Part shown: one piece after another, positions 9,056-17,522 of the stretch
Position numbering within the stretch: position 1 is the stretch's first letter
Layout of the letters: the number at the start of each line of letters is the position of its first letter
DNA from: Brevibacterium epidermidis NBRC 14811
GTDB taxonomy: Bacteria > Actinomycetota > Actinomycetes > Actinomycetales > Brevibacteriaceae
Reading direction: 5' to 3'
Assembly: GCF_001570805.1 (NCBI RefSeq)
Contig: NZ_BCSJ01000003.1
Location: forward strand, 434,001-498,000
DNA length: 64,000 bases
The notes under the pieces: generated by a model
What the model was told of the DNA's origin: nothing
What the model saw: the letters and a program-made list of their open reading frames with translations, nothing else
Databases searched by the model: none
Program-made: the position numbers and the translations under genes

Positions 9056-9084
9056 TCTGGGCGCGGAGAACCTCCGGTAGTGAC

Positions 9085-9987
9085 CTAGTCTTCGGCTGCT
9101 CGCGCGTCGAGCCAGTCGAGGATCTCCGGCCAGGCGGCCTCGGCGGTCGATCTGCGCATGAGGCCGTGATGTCCGATGCTCTTCACTCCGAGCTCCTCCG
9201 GGGCGAAGGTGCGACGAGTCACCGGGGCCAGTCGCAGCCGGTCGGTGATCGCATCGATGAACGCCTGCGTCGCCCAAGGATCGTCTGAGGTGCCGATGGC
9301 GAGCACAGGTGTGCGCAGTCGGGAGGCTCGTGCCTCGGCGTCGAAGCTCGGGTCGTCGAAGAAGAAGTGCGGACGGCGCAGCCAGTTCGTCCATTCATAG
9401 AGAGCGGCAGCGGGGATGTCTACGCCGAGGCCCACTCGGCTGCCGGGCATATACCCCAATACCCGAGTGGCCACCCTGGCGAAGACACCGAGCCCGAATT
9501 CCACCCGGAATCGCTCACTGCGGGGTGCGATCTTGCGGGCCGACACCATTGCAGTGGCGATGGTGGCGATTCCGGACACCCGTTCACCGCCGTGCCCCAG
9601 GAGCAGGGCGTGCCCGCCGACGCTGTGGCCCAGTGCTGTATGCGGCAGATCAGGGAACTTCTCCTCGGCCCACGTGCCCACGGCCGCCACATCTTCGGCG
9701 ATCCAATCGCGCATGCGGATGTGCCGATGGGCGCGAGCTGCCGTCCGATCGCCCACACCGCGGTAGCCGTAGGTGATCACGGCGAACCCTCTCGCGGCAG
9801 CCACCTCGGCGAAGGAGAAGTAGAAGCGTTCCGGAGTCGCGGTGGCCGGGTGGATCGTCAGCACTGCGTGCGGGACGACCGCGGGGAGGAAGAGATGTCC
9901 CTCGAGTTCGCTGGAACCGTATCGGCTCTGCACCGGAATGCGCACGTCCTGCTGGAGAAGTGAGTCCATATCCTTCAGGGTAGTCAC
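9085..9987 (-). CDS. Alpha/beta hydrolase
   Basis: 300 aa from a GTG at 9987; an ATG six codons in (9969) is an alternative, and neither has a strong ribosome binding site. The nucleophile elbow is GHSVGG (about residue 119-124), with the oxyanion region VLTIHPATATPERF and strand YGYRGVGDR typical of the fold. The late His is probably in SIGHHGLMR (about residue 275) and the Asp in LAIGTSDDPW. No signal peptide, so cytoplasmic. It resembles family members annotated simply as alpha/beta fold hydrolases or YdjP/YpfH-like esterases; the substrate is unknown. It is convergent with the lactone oxidase. Confidence 0.85.
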   Translation of the reverse strand: MTTLKDMDSLLQQDVRIPVQSRYGSSELEGHLFLPAVVPHAVLTIHPATATPERFYFSFAEVAAARGFAVITYGYRGVGDRTAARAHRHIRMRDWIAEDVAAVGTWAEEKFPDLPHTALGHSVGGHALLLGHGGERVSGIATIATAMVSARKIAPRSERFRVEFGLGVFARVATRVLGYMPGSRVGLGVDIPAAALYEWTNWLRRPHFFFDDPSFDAEARASRLRTPVLAIGTSDDPWATQAFIDAITDRLRLAPVTRRTFAPEELGVKSIGHHGLMRRSTAEAAWPEILDWLDARAAED

Positions 9988-10171
9988 CGCGGCGCCAGGA
10001 TGCTACTGGTCGGTAATGTCTTTCTCGCTGCCGGCGTCCGTACCGGCATAGTCCGCATCGTCCTCATTGCGATCCTCCGCATCAATCAGCTGGATCCTCC
10101 GGCGCAATCTCTGCATCACACAGCAGTTCTCGGCGGGATTCCATGTCGGAGCGTGCTGGTACGCTCGGGTC

Positions 10172-11542
10172 ATGACCGCGTCGGATCGGAACCATCCCGC
10201 ATCACCCACCCAGGCAACAAGCCGAGAGCGGGAGAGAGGCCGGCGCAGGTCGATGTTCGTCGCGGCCTTCGGCACCGTCGTCGAGTGGTACGACTTCTCG
10301 ATCTTCTTCTACGTCGCCACGACCCTGACCAAGGAGTTCTTCGGCGACCAGACCGATTCTCTGCTCCTGACCCTCGGGGTCGGTGCGGCGGGATTCCTCT
10401 TCCGGCCGTTGGGCGCGATGGTCTTCGGCCACCTCGGCGATCGGATCGGGCGGCGATCGACGCTCATCATCTCCGCCGTCCTCATGGCGATCTCGATGCT
10501 TGGAATCGCGGTGATCCCGAACTATGACACGATCGGCATCTGGGCGGGCGTCCTCATGGTGGCCCTGCGCTGCCTGTCCGGATTCTCCGTCGGTGCGGAA
10601 TACACCGGAATCATGGTCTTCCTCATGGAGTCGGCGGGCCCGGGACGCCGCGGCCTGGCCGCGAGTTGGGCCGCGGCCAACAGCGAGGTCGGTGCCCTCC
10701 TGGCGGTGGGATCCGGTGCGCTGCTGGCGAATACGCTCAGTCCCGAAGCGATGGATTCCTGGGGCTGGCGGCTGCTGTTCGTCCTCGGTGCAGTGCTCGC
10801 CATCCTCATGGTTCCGCTGCGGTCGATGATGGAGGAGACGGAGACCTTCAAGCGGCTGCAGAAAGCGGAGAAGGAGAAGAAGGACGTCGGACTCGAGCGC
10901 TCCCCGCTCATCACCGCGATCCTCGAGCAGCCGCGGGCGATCCTCGTCGCTTTCCTCATCTCCTCGATCGGCTCGGTCAGCTACTTCCTCAACATCACCT
11001 ATGTGCCCACCTACATCGAGGAGGTGGCGAAGGTCCCGAACTCCGGTTCCCTGGCTCTGGGTACGGTTGCGGCCGTCGTCGCCATCGTCGTCACCCCGTT
11101 CTTCGGCCTCGCCTCGGACAAATTCGGCCGCAAACCTGCCCTGGCGGTGCTCATGGCCGTCTTCGTGTTCACGATCATTCCCGCCTACGCTCTGCTGGGC
11201 GGCAGCTCCTCAGGCGGGGCGGTCTTCGGTGTTGCGTTCCTCGCGATTCCCGCGGCCGGGTGGAGCGCGGTGGCCGCCGCCATGGTGCCCGAGCAATTCA
11301 CCGGCACGAGCCGCTTCTCCGGTATGGCGATCGGCTACAACATCGCCACCGTCCTCTTCGGCGGGCTGTCGCCGCTCATCGCCACGGCACTCATGTCGTC
11401 GACGGGCATCACGCTGGCGCCGGCGATCTACGCCACCGTCGTCATCGTCGTCGCCGGAGTTCCGACCCTCATCCTCGCCCGCAGCATGGGCAAGAAGACC
11501 CTCGCCGAGGTGGACGAGGACAAGCACCTCGTGTCCGTCTGA
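10172..11542 (+). CDS. MFS transporter, metabolite:H+ symporter (MHS) family
   Basis: 456 aa from the ATG at 10172; the frame is open upstream to 10067 but that sequence does not look like protein. The hallmark of the MHS/ProP/ShiA group is the start of helix 1, VVEWYDFSIFFYV. The MFS loop 2-3 motif is GHLGDRIGRRSTL, repeated as GLASDKFGRKPAL in the second half. About twelve hydrophobic segments fill the length, and the C-terminus is short and charged. The family imports organic acids, betaines or shikimate-like solutes with protons. The substrate cannot be told from the sequence. It stands alone. Confidence 0.92.
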   Translation: MTASDRNHPASPTQATSRERERGRRRSMFVAAFGTVVEWYDFSIFFYVATTLTKEFFGDQTDSLLLTLGVGAAGFLFRPLGAMVFGHLGDRIGRRSTLIISAVLMAISMLGIAVIPNYDTIGIWAGVLMVALRCLSGFSVGAEYTGIMVFLMESAGPGRRGLAASWAAANSEVGALLAVGSGALLANTLSPEAMDSWGWRLLFVLGAVLAILMVPLRSMMEETETFKRLQKAEKEKKDVGLERSPLITAILEQPRAILVAFLISSIGSVSYFLNITYVPTYIEEVAKVPNSGSLALGTVAAVVAIVVTPFFGLASDKFGRKPALAVLMAVFVFTIIPAYALLGGSSSGGAVFGVAFLAIPAAGWSAVAAAMVPEQFTGTSRFSGMAIGYNIATVLFGGLSPLIATALMSSTGITLAPAIYATVVIVVAGVPTLILARSMGKKTLAEVDEDKHLVSV

Positions 11543-11756
11543 GGGACGTTCGCGCTGAGGTTGCGCGGGATCCGCTCACAGTGGCACGGAGCTCCGGCGA
11601 CAGCGGCTTTCCAGGGGCTGCGGCGGATCGGTGACAGACGTTGCCGTTCTGCCACACGATGCGCGCATCTCGAGCGTGCCGGGCTCATAGATTGGTTTCA
11701 GAACACGCATTCGGGCGACCTGCTCCCGGGTGTGAGAGACCGATCAAGGAGTCATC

Positions 11757-12572
11757 ATGAAACGCATGAAGCGCGCCACCTTCACCGCCGCGGCCCTGCT
11801 CAGCTGCACCCTCACCTTCTCGGGCTGCTCGCTCATCAGCCAGGTCGTCCAGCCCGAACAGGACCAGACCGGCGAGCAGACGAACGCCGACGGTCAGGAC
11901 CAGGGCAACCAGGACCAGAACGGTCAGGATCAGGGCGACCAGAATGGTCAGGAGCAGAGCGGCCAGGACCAGGGCGACCAGAGCGGCCAGGACCAAGCCA
12001 ACGGTCAGGACTCGAGTTCCGATCAGTCGGCATCGAACTCCTCGAATTCTTCGTCATCGTCGACTTCATCCGCCGACGGGTCCACAGGCTCGGACTCGGG
12101 AGCGTCGTCCGGCAGCCAGGGCCAGGTCAGCATCGGCGAAAGCTTCGAAGATCCGGAGATGCAGGACAAGATCGAGGTGCTCTCGGCGGTGCGGAACTTC
12201 GACTCGTCCAAGAAGGCCTCGTCGATCGAACTCGGCGGCGAAGTCGTCCTCCTCGAAGTCAAGGTCACCCCGGGACAGAAATACAGCGGACTCATCCAAT
12301 CCGGAGCCTTGAAGATCTCAGAGGACGGTGGAACGAACTTCCGCTACGACCAGACCGACGGCCTCGAATCCGAGATGAGGGCCGCCGGATTCGAGCCCTG
12401 GGAAGATATCAATCGCCGCGACGGCGGAACGCACCAGGGCTGGCTCGCCTATGTTCCGAATGAGAAGCAGGACACCTACACGATCCGCTACGAACGCGGA
12501 CCCGGCAAGGTGATGGGAACCGACGAGAAGGTCCCGGAGTTCACGAAGACCTTCGACATCCCCGCTCTCTGA
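11757..12572 (+). CDS. Secreted lipoprotein with a Gln/Asp/Asn/Gly-rich linker and a DUF4352-like domain
   Basis: 271 aa; AAGGAG eight bases before the ATG. A lipoprotein signal ends in the lipobox FSGC (Cys at about residue 24). Residues about 32-120 are low complexity: repeats of the type GQDQGDQ, then a poly-Ser stretch. The folded part (about 125-271) reads as a beta-sandwich (EVVLLEVKVTPGQKYSG, TYTIRYERGPG) similar to DUF4352/telomeric-repeat-like extracellular domains found in actinobacterial lipoproteins. It is probably a cell-surface protein held away from the membrane by the linker; no function is known. It is followed by a strong palindrome shared with purB. Confidence 0.8.
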   Translation: MKRMKRATFTAAALLSCTLTFSGCSLISQVVQPEQDQTGEQTNADGQDQGNQDQNGQDQGDQNGQEQSGQDQGDQSGQDQANGQDSSSDQSASNSSNSSSSSTSSADGSTGSDSGASSGSQGQVSIGESFEDPEMQDKIEVLSAVRNFDSSKKASSIELGGEVVLLEVKVTPGQKYSGLIQSGALKISEDGGTNFRYDQTDGLESEMRAAGFEPWEDINRRDGGTHQGWLAYVPNEKQDTYTIRYERGPGKVMGTDEKVPEFTKTFDIPAL

Positions 12573-12651
12573 CTCTCGAGGCCCAACCGCGCGACCCGCG
12601 GCTGCGGCACGTGAGTTCTGCGGCCAGGCGGCGTCGGCTGATCAGCGACAT

Positions 12652-12697
12652 ACGCATCGCGGCCGGTCTCCGAATTCGGAGACCGGCCGCGATGCGT
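12652..12697. terminator. 46-bp perfect palindrome between convergent genes (bidirectional terminator candidate)
   Basis: Both halves (12652-12674 and 12675-12697) are exact reverse complements, centred on GAATTC. It lies 80 bp after the lipoprotein stop and 16 bp from the purB stop, where both genes converge. There is no T run on either side, so a role as a bidirectional terminator is inferred from position and stability. Confidence 0.75.
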
Positions 12698-12712
12698 CGT
12701 CAGCGTCTTGGA

Positions 12713-14146
12713 TTAGCCTTCGCTGAATGCCTTCCAGTCAGACACCTCGGACTCGGCGAGCTGAGCGGCCACACCGGTGTAGGTGGCAGGCGTCAGAGCC
12801 TTGAGCAGTTCGGCACGCTCCTCGGGCAGGCCGAGGCCGTCGACGAACGTCTGCAGATCGGCCTGGTTGATGCGCTTGCCGCGAGTGAGTTCCTTGAGCG
12901 TTTCGTACGGGTTGTCCATGCCCGGCACGCCTTGCAGCCCGGCGGCACGCATGACCGACTGGACTGCTTCGCCGAGGACCTCCCAGTTGCCGTCGAGGTC
13001 GGCGGCCAGAGCATCCTCGTTGATCGCGAGGGCGCCGAGGCCCTTGACCAGGTTGTTGAGCGCGAGCACGGAGTGGCCGTAGGCGACGCCGATATTGCGC
13101 TGCGAGGTCGAGTCGGTGAGGTCGCGCTGCATCCGCGAGGTGACCAGTGTCGAGCCGAGGGAATCAAGCAGGGCACAGGAGAGTTCGAGGTTCGCTTCGG
13201 CATTCTCGAACCGGATCGGGTTGACCTTGTGCGGCATCGTCGACGAACCGGTCGCACCGGCGACGGGGATCTGCTTGAAGTAGTTCATCGAGATGTAGGT
13301 CCACATGTCAGTGGCCAGGTTGTGTGCGATCCGGTTGAACCGAGCGACGTCGGCGAACAGCTCGGCATTCCAGTCGTGGGACTCGATCTGTGTGGTCAGA
13401 GAGTTGAAGCTCAGCCCGAGACGGTCTTCGACGAAGGTGCGGGCGATCTGCGGCCAATCGGCTCCCGGCACGGCTGCCAGGTGAGCCGAATAGGTGCCGG
13501 TGGCACCGTTGATCTTGCCGAGGAACTCGGTCGCGGCGATGCGTTCGTACTGGCGACGCAGGCGGTGGACGAAGACCGCGAGTTCCTTGCCCATCGTCGT
13601 CGGAGTGGCCGGCTGACCGTGAGTGTGGGCGAGCATCGGAACTTCGGCCAGCTCCGCGGCGGACTCGGCGAGAGCGTCGATGAGGGCCTTCGCTCGCGGC
13701 AGCCACACCTGTTCGGTGGCACCCTTGATTCCCAGCGCCCAGGAGAGGTTGTTGATGTCTTCGGACGTGCAGCAGAAGTGGACGAGCTCGCCGAGATCCT
13801 CGGCGCCGATCTTCACTAGGGCTTCTTTGATTGTGTATTCGACGGCCTTGACGTCATGGACGGTCACGGCTTCATGAGCGGCCAGCGTGGCGATGGTGTC
13901 GGCATCGAAGTCGGCAGCGAAGGCACGCAGTCCGTCGACCTCATCGGGAGTCAGGGTGCGAACGCCCTCGATCACCGAGTTCTGGGCGAGGTGGATGAAC
14001 CACTCGATCTCCACCGTGATGCGATTGCGGTTGAGAGCCGCCTCGGAGAGGTGATCGACGAGGTCAGCGGTGTCTTTGCGGTAGCGACCATCAAGCGGTC
14101 CGAGTGCGATGGCGGGCGAGATTTCGGCAAGGGAAACAGTCGGCAT
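12713..14146 (-). CDS. purB: Adenylosuccinate lyase
   Basis: 477 aa. It carries the fumarase/aspartase superfamily signature GSSTMPHKVNPI, a catalytic His region LAHTHGQPATPTTMGKE, and the N-terminal LGPLDGRYR typical of the E. coli-type PurB branch. It acts twice in purine synthesis, cleaving SAICAR to AICAR and adenylosuccinate to AMP, releasing fumarate each time. Length and motifs are complete. It stands alone, not in a pur operon. The start at 14146 gives MPTVSLAEISPAIALG, and GGAAA lies just upstream on its strand. Confidence 0.97.
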   Translation of the reverse strand: MPTVSLAEISPAIALGPLDGRYRKDTADLVDHLSEAALNRNRITVEIEWFIHLAQNSVIEGVRTLTPDEVDGLRAFAADFDADTIATLAAHEAVTVHDVKAVEYTIKEALVKIGAEDLGELVHFCCTSEDINNLSWALGIKGATEQVWLPRAKALIDALAESAAELAEVPMLAHTHGQPATPTTMGKELAVFVHRLRRQYERIAATEFLGKINGATGTYSAHLAAVPGADWPQIARTFVEDRLGLSFNSLTTQIESHDWNAELFADVARFNRIAHNLATDMWTYISMNYFKQIPVAGATGSSTMPHKVNPIRFENAEANLELSCALLDSLGSTLVTSRMQRDLTDSTSQRNIGVAYGHSVLALNNLVKGLGALAINEDALAADLDGNWEVLGEAVQSVMRAAGLQGVPGMDNPYETLKELTRGKRINQADLQTFVDGLGLPEERAELLKALTPATYTGVAAQLAESEVSDWKAFSEG

Positions 14147-14396
14147 GTCCTCATTTTCTCATGAGCGGCGAATCGGGGCGGCACCAGTCCGCGCCTACCG
14201 GCCGGTACGCGCGGGAGACGTGGGGGACTTAGGCATGGCCGCCTGTGGATTCGGCGGTGACTTCGACATCAGCGCCCTGTGGATGCTCGAGGCTCTTCCC
14301 CAGCCCTGAAATCGAGGGTTCCGCTCCCGCCCCGAGCCCTCCTACGGTCGAGTGATTCGGGCACGGATGCCGAGAAGCAGGCAGGAGGGCTGAGGC

Positions 14397-14642
14397 ATGA
14401 TCACTGACGAGTTGGAGCGCAATCGCGAGCAGTGGAGACGGCGAGCGGAGGTGCTGCACTCCTTGGCGCAGATCTGCCGCCAGATCGACGGATGGGATTC
14501 CCCGGCGGGCAAGCTGCTCGATGACAGGGTTGCCTCGTGTGCGGAATCGATCGACCAGCTGGGTGAACGAGCGGAGAAGCTCGCCGAGGCGTACGACCTC
14601 CATCTCCAGGTCGTGTCGGTGGGAGGACGGATCCAACTGTGA
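14397..14642 (+). CDS. Small helical protein, WXG100-like candidate
   Basis: 81 aa; GGAGG about 10 bases before the ATG. Predicted by eye to be two amphipathic helices (residues 3-30 and 38-68) joined by a turn containing GWDSPAGKLL. A Trp followed by small residues in the turn of a roughly 80-100 aa helical hairpin is the pattern of WXG100/ESAT-6-like proteins, though the strict WxG is not present (WDSPAG instead). The GTG of the next gene overlaps its stop by four bases, so it is translationally coupled. Family membership is a hypothesis; that it is a real gene is supported by the ribosome binding site and coupling. Confidence 0.65.
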   Translation: MITDELERNREQWRRRAEVLHSLAQICRQIDGWDSPAGKLLDDRVASCAESIDQLGERAEKLAEAYDLHLQVVSVGGRIQL

Positions 14643-15445
14643 ACGCCCACCCCGCCGCACGCGAGACGACTGGAATCGACAGCTGGATCGTCGTCGACCT
14701 CGATCGGATCATACGACTGCCTGACCGGCTGCGTCGTCTCTGGCCGCCCGACCTGCTCCCTCGCCGGGTCGAACGGAACTCGCAGGTCGCCTCGGCGAAG
14801 GTGGGACAGGACAATGCAGTCTCAGAATCGCGCAGGGCTGTCCCGGAATCGGGCAGTGCAGATCCGGAGAAAGTCGCTGCAGCCTCGAGGAGCGCCGCCG
14901 CAGCGCCGGAAAAGGGAGAGAACGAGGGAAGCACGGAAAGGGAACTCGATGTCCTCACCGCATGGCTGCGCGGCTTCGCCTCCGAACTCAACCGGGTGAG
15001 AACGCGCATCAGCGTCGTCGTGTCCTCGGGAGTCGAAACCGTCCACCTGGCGCTGTGTCTGGGACCAGGCATCGGGCACGCAATCCTCTCCCTGCAGGGG
15101 GAGGGGCTTGAAGACTTCGCACAGCACCAACTGCTGCGCCGGATCGAACCGGCACGGATCGGCCAAGTCGTCGAGGATCTCGTCGAACTCGTCGAACAGG
15201 ACTGTGTGCTCACACTCAGCTGGGCGTCCGGAACAGGAGCCACGGGACTGGAATTCCTCCGCCGAAAGAGCGGCACCTGGTTCCGGCCGGTCATCGAACG
15301 CGCCGGCGACTCCGTCACGGTCGATGACGATGTCGCTGCAGGAGATTCAGCGGTGCGAATGCTCTTGAGCGCCGTGCTCACACAGACGCTGACGATAGGG
15401 GCCAGAACTGACGGCACGGTCCGAGCTGAAGGCGGCAGCAGCTGA
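14639..15445 (+). CDS. Unknown protein, middle gene of a three-gene module (possible EspG-like chaperone)
   Basis: 268 aa, GTG start overlapping the previous stop. Residues about 50-100 are a low-complexity Ala/Ser/Glu stretch. The rest alternates helices and strands (ISVVVSSGVETVHLALCLGPG, then CVLTLSWASGTGATGLEFLR). No signal peptide or membrane segment is seen, so cytoplasmic. I do not recognise the family. Size, cytoplasmic location and position between a WXG-like gene and a membrane hydrolase recall EspG-type chaperones of ESX loci, but no motif proves it. Confidence 0.7.
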   Translation: MNAHPAARETTGIDSWIVVDLDRIIRLPDRLRRLWPPDLLPRRVERNSQVASAKVGQDNAVSESRRAVPESGSADPEKVAAASRSAAAAPEKGENEGSTERELDVLTAWLRGFASELNRVRTRISVVVSSGVETVHLALCLGPGIGHAILSLQGEGLEDFAQHQLLRRIEPARIGQVVEDLVELVEQDCVLTLSWASGTGATGLEFLRRKSGTWFRPVIERAGDSVTVDDDVAAGDSAVRMLLSAVLTQTLTIGARTDGTVRAEGGSS

Positions 15446-15538
15446 CGCGCATTCGGAGCACTCGGCCTCTGGAAGCGGTGGGAACTGGGACATGAAGCAG
15501 GCATCGGTGGGGGAGCGGGAAACGAGAGGAGATCCGCG

Positions 15539-17056
15539 ATGATCGATTCGACGACGCGCGGCGGTGGGCGGATCACCGTCGACGAACGCGCCGACGGCAG
15601 CGGAGACGCATTGCAGACCGTCATCAGCGACATCGGCGATCTGTCCATCGAAGCCGCTGTCGGAGACTTCGACCTCGCAACCCTGCTCACCCAGGTCCCG
15701 GCCCCCGTGACAGCGCTCAACCTCGACGCCTGCCGGCTCCGATTCCACACCCAGCTGGCCGCTTCGGTGCTCGAGCTCGAGGCCACGATGTTCGCCGTTC
15801 GGGCCGCAGCCTTCGCCTACCGGCAGGCGGAGAAAGGCCTCAGCGAAGTCTTCGGCGGACTCCTCGATGCTCTCGGCTACGCGACGGGCCGAATCATTGC
15901 GATCAGCCTGCCTGTCGTCATTCCCGTCGCGCTCGTCGTCGGTGCCCAGGTGCTTGTGGTCACGAAGATCCTCGACGTCACCGGACTCGACGATGTCATC
16001 GCCAAACAGTTCGGCATCGACCTGGGCAAGACGAAAGCGAAAGCGAAGGAAGCGCTGATCTCGTTCGCGTTCGAACAGTCCGACGTCACGGGAGCCGTCA
16101 TCGAGCACGTGCTGCCGGGTATCGTCGTCGGGTTCCTGGGGCTGCCGCCGTTCGTCCTCAACTCGGAAGGCAACCACGCGTTCTGGCCGCACGACTCGAC
16201 GTCGATGACGATCTGGGTCCTGGCCGGGGCGAACAAGTTCGGACTGCTGCTGCCTTCTGACGTCGAAGTGTGGAAGGCCAAAGGGCTGACTCCGCCGCAC
16301 AAGGAGCCGCCGCGTGATGTCGAAGACCTCTTCATCCGCGAAGCGAATTGCCACCGCGGAGCCGATTCTGGTCAGGTCCGCATCGAGGAGATCGTCGGAC
16401 CCGGTGGAAAGACCCGCTATATCGTCTATGTTCCGGCCACCACCGATTGGTCGCCGAAGTCCGGAGACAATACGACGGACCTGACGACGAACGTGCAGGG
16501 GATGGCCGGCAACGACACGGTGATGCGTGAAATGGTGCGCCAGGCAATCGCCGATGCCGGAATCGGAAGCGACGCCGAGGTCATGCTCGTCGGCTATTCG
16601 CAGGGAGGAATCACCGCAGGCTCGCTGGCCGCGGACCCGGCGTTCCTCGACGATGTCAACGTCACGGCACTGATGACGGTCGGTGCTCCGGTCTCCGATT
16701 TCGCCATCGATTCCGGAATTGACGTGCTCTCGATCGAACACGAACAGGACCTCGTTCCTGATCTCGACGGCAATGAGAACCCGGCGACGAAGAACTGGTC
16801 GACGGTCACCGTCGACTACGATCCCGACGAGCTGCGCAAGGTCCCCGAACTTGCGGACAAGACCGATGCCGAGCTCGATGAGATGTTCGCCTCGGCCGGG
16901 GCAGCACATTCCTCCGTCGCCTACGCCGCCTCGATCGGACTGCTGCTCAGGGGCGGGAATTCCGGATTCGACCGCTTCACCTCGAAGAACTCGGGATTCT
17001 TCAGCGGAGACCTCGCGAAGACGCGTGACTACCAGGGCAAGCGCAAACGCCATTGA
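15539..17056 (+). CDS. Alpha/beta hydrolase with N-terminal helical and membrane regions
   Basis: 505 aa; GAGGAG is well placed before the ATG. Residues about 30-115 are mostly helical with no signal peptide. A hydrophobic segment follows (about 118-142, RIIAISLPVVIPVALVVGAQ). The C-terminal half is a serine hydrolase: nucleophile elbow GYSQGG (Ser354) and plausible Asp (about 403, EHEQDLVPD) and His (about 457, GAAHSSVAY). The GYSQGG context with a later VGAPVSDF resembles PE-PPE/cutinase-like lipases. A helical leader plus hydrolase behind a WXG-like gene suggests a secreted or surface effector. Substrate unknown. It ends in a very basic tail (GKRKRH). Confidence 0.8.
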   Translation: MIDSTTRGGGRITVDERADGSGDALQTVISDIGDLSIEAAVGDFDLATLLTQVPAPVTALNLDACRLRFHTQLAASVLELEATMFAVRAAAFAYRQAEKGLSEVFGGLLDALGYATGRIIAISLPVVIPVALVVGAQVLVVTKILDVTGLDDVIAKQFGIDLGKTKAKAKEALISFAFEQSDVTGAVIEHVLPGIVVGFLGLPPFVLNSEGNHAFWPHDSTSMTIWVLAGANKFGLLLPSDVEVWKAKGLTPPHKEPPRDVEDLFIREANCHRGADSGQVRIEEIVGPGGKTRYIVYVPATTDWSPKSGDNTTDLTTNVQGMAGNDTVMREMVRQAIADAGIGSDAEVMLVGYSQGGITAGSLAADPAFLDDVNVTALMTVGAPVSDFAIDSGIDVLSIEHEQDLVPDLDGNENPATKNWSTVTVDYDPDELRKVPELADKTDAELDEMFASAGAAHSSVAYAASIGLLLRGGNSGFDRFTSKNSGFFSGDLAKTRDYQGKRKRH

Positions 17057-17522
17057 ACCCAGTCGAACGGAAGCGGCGCTCGCCATCGAAACGAAGGGCC
17101 ACCTCGGCGGATGGGTGCGGCTCACGGACGTCGAACTCGAGCACACGGAAGTCGGCCACCTCGGCGAGGAATAGACCCCACGGAACCTGCATCCGATCAC
17201 CCGGAGAAGGGCCGCCTCGGTGCTCGGATGTGCATTGGTCGGACGATGGAGCATCTCTGCTGTGATCGACAATTGTCCACGGAACGCTTTGGAACTCGGC
17301 CACATGTGTCGAGCTTGGGCCATAGTCTGTTCCTGACCTGCACTTTTGATACTCGAACCGCATGGAGAGAGTGGCAAGCAGTGAGTGGATTCGGTATTCT
17401 TATACCACCTGTGAATCAGATCACTCGAGGGCGAGTTCTCACATCCGAGGGCCTGCCCGACGGACATGGTCCACCACTGGTCACCTCCAGTGAAGATGGA
17501 CCTCGAACAAAGGAGAACTGAA
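17057..17522. other. 466-bp gap holding the dehydrogenase-operon promoter region
   Basis: The first 118 bp keep a coding-like frame ending at TAG 17172-17174 (see findings). Three copies of GGCC(A/G)CCTCGG occur near 17097, 17154 and 17206. A perfect inverted repeat CACTGG-6-CCAGTG at 17474-17491 lies 30 bp before the E1alpha start and could be an operator. I cannot place a convincing -35/-10 pair. Confidence 0.5.
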
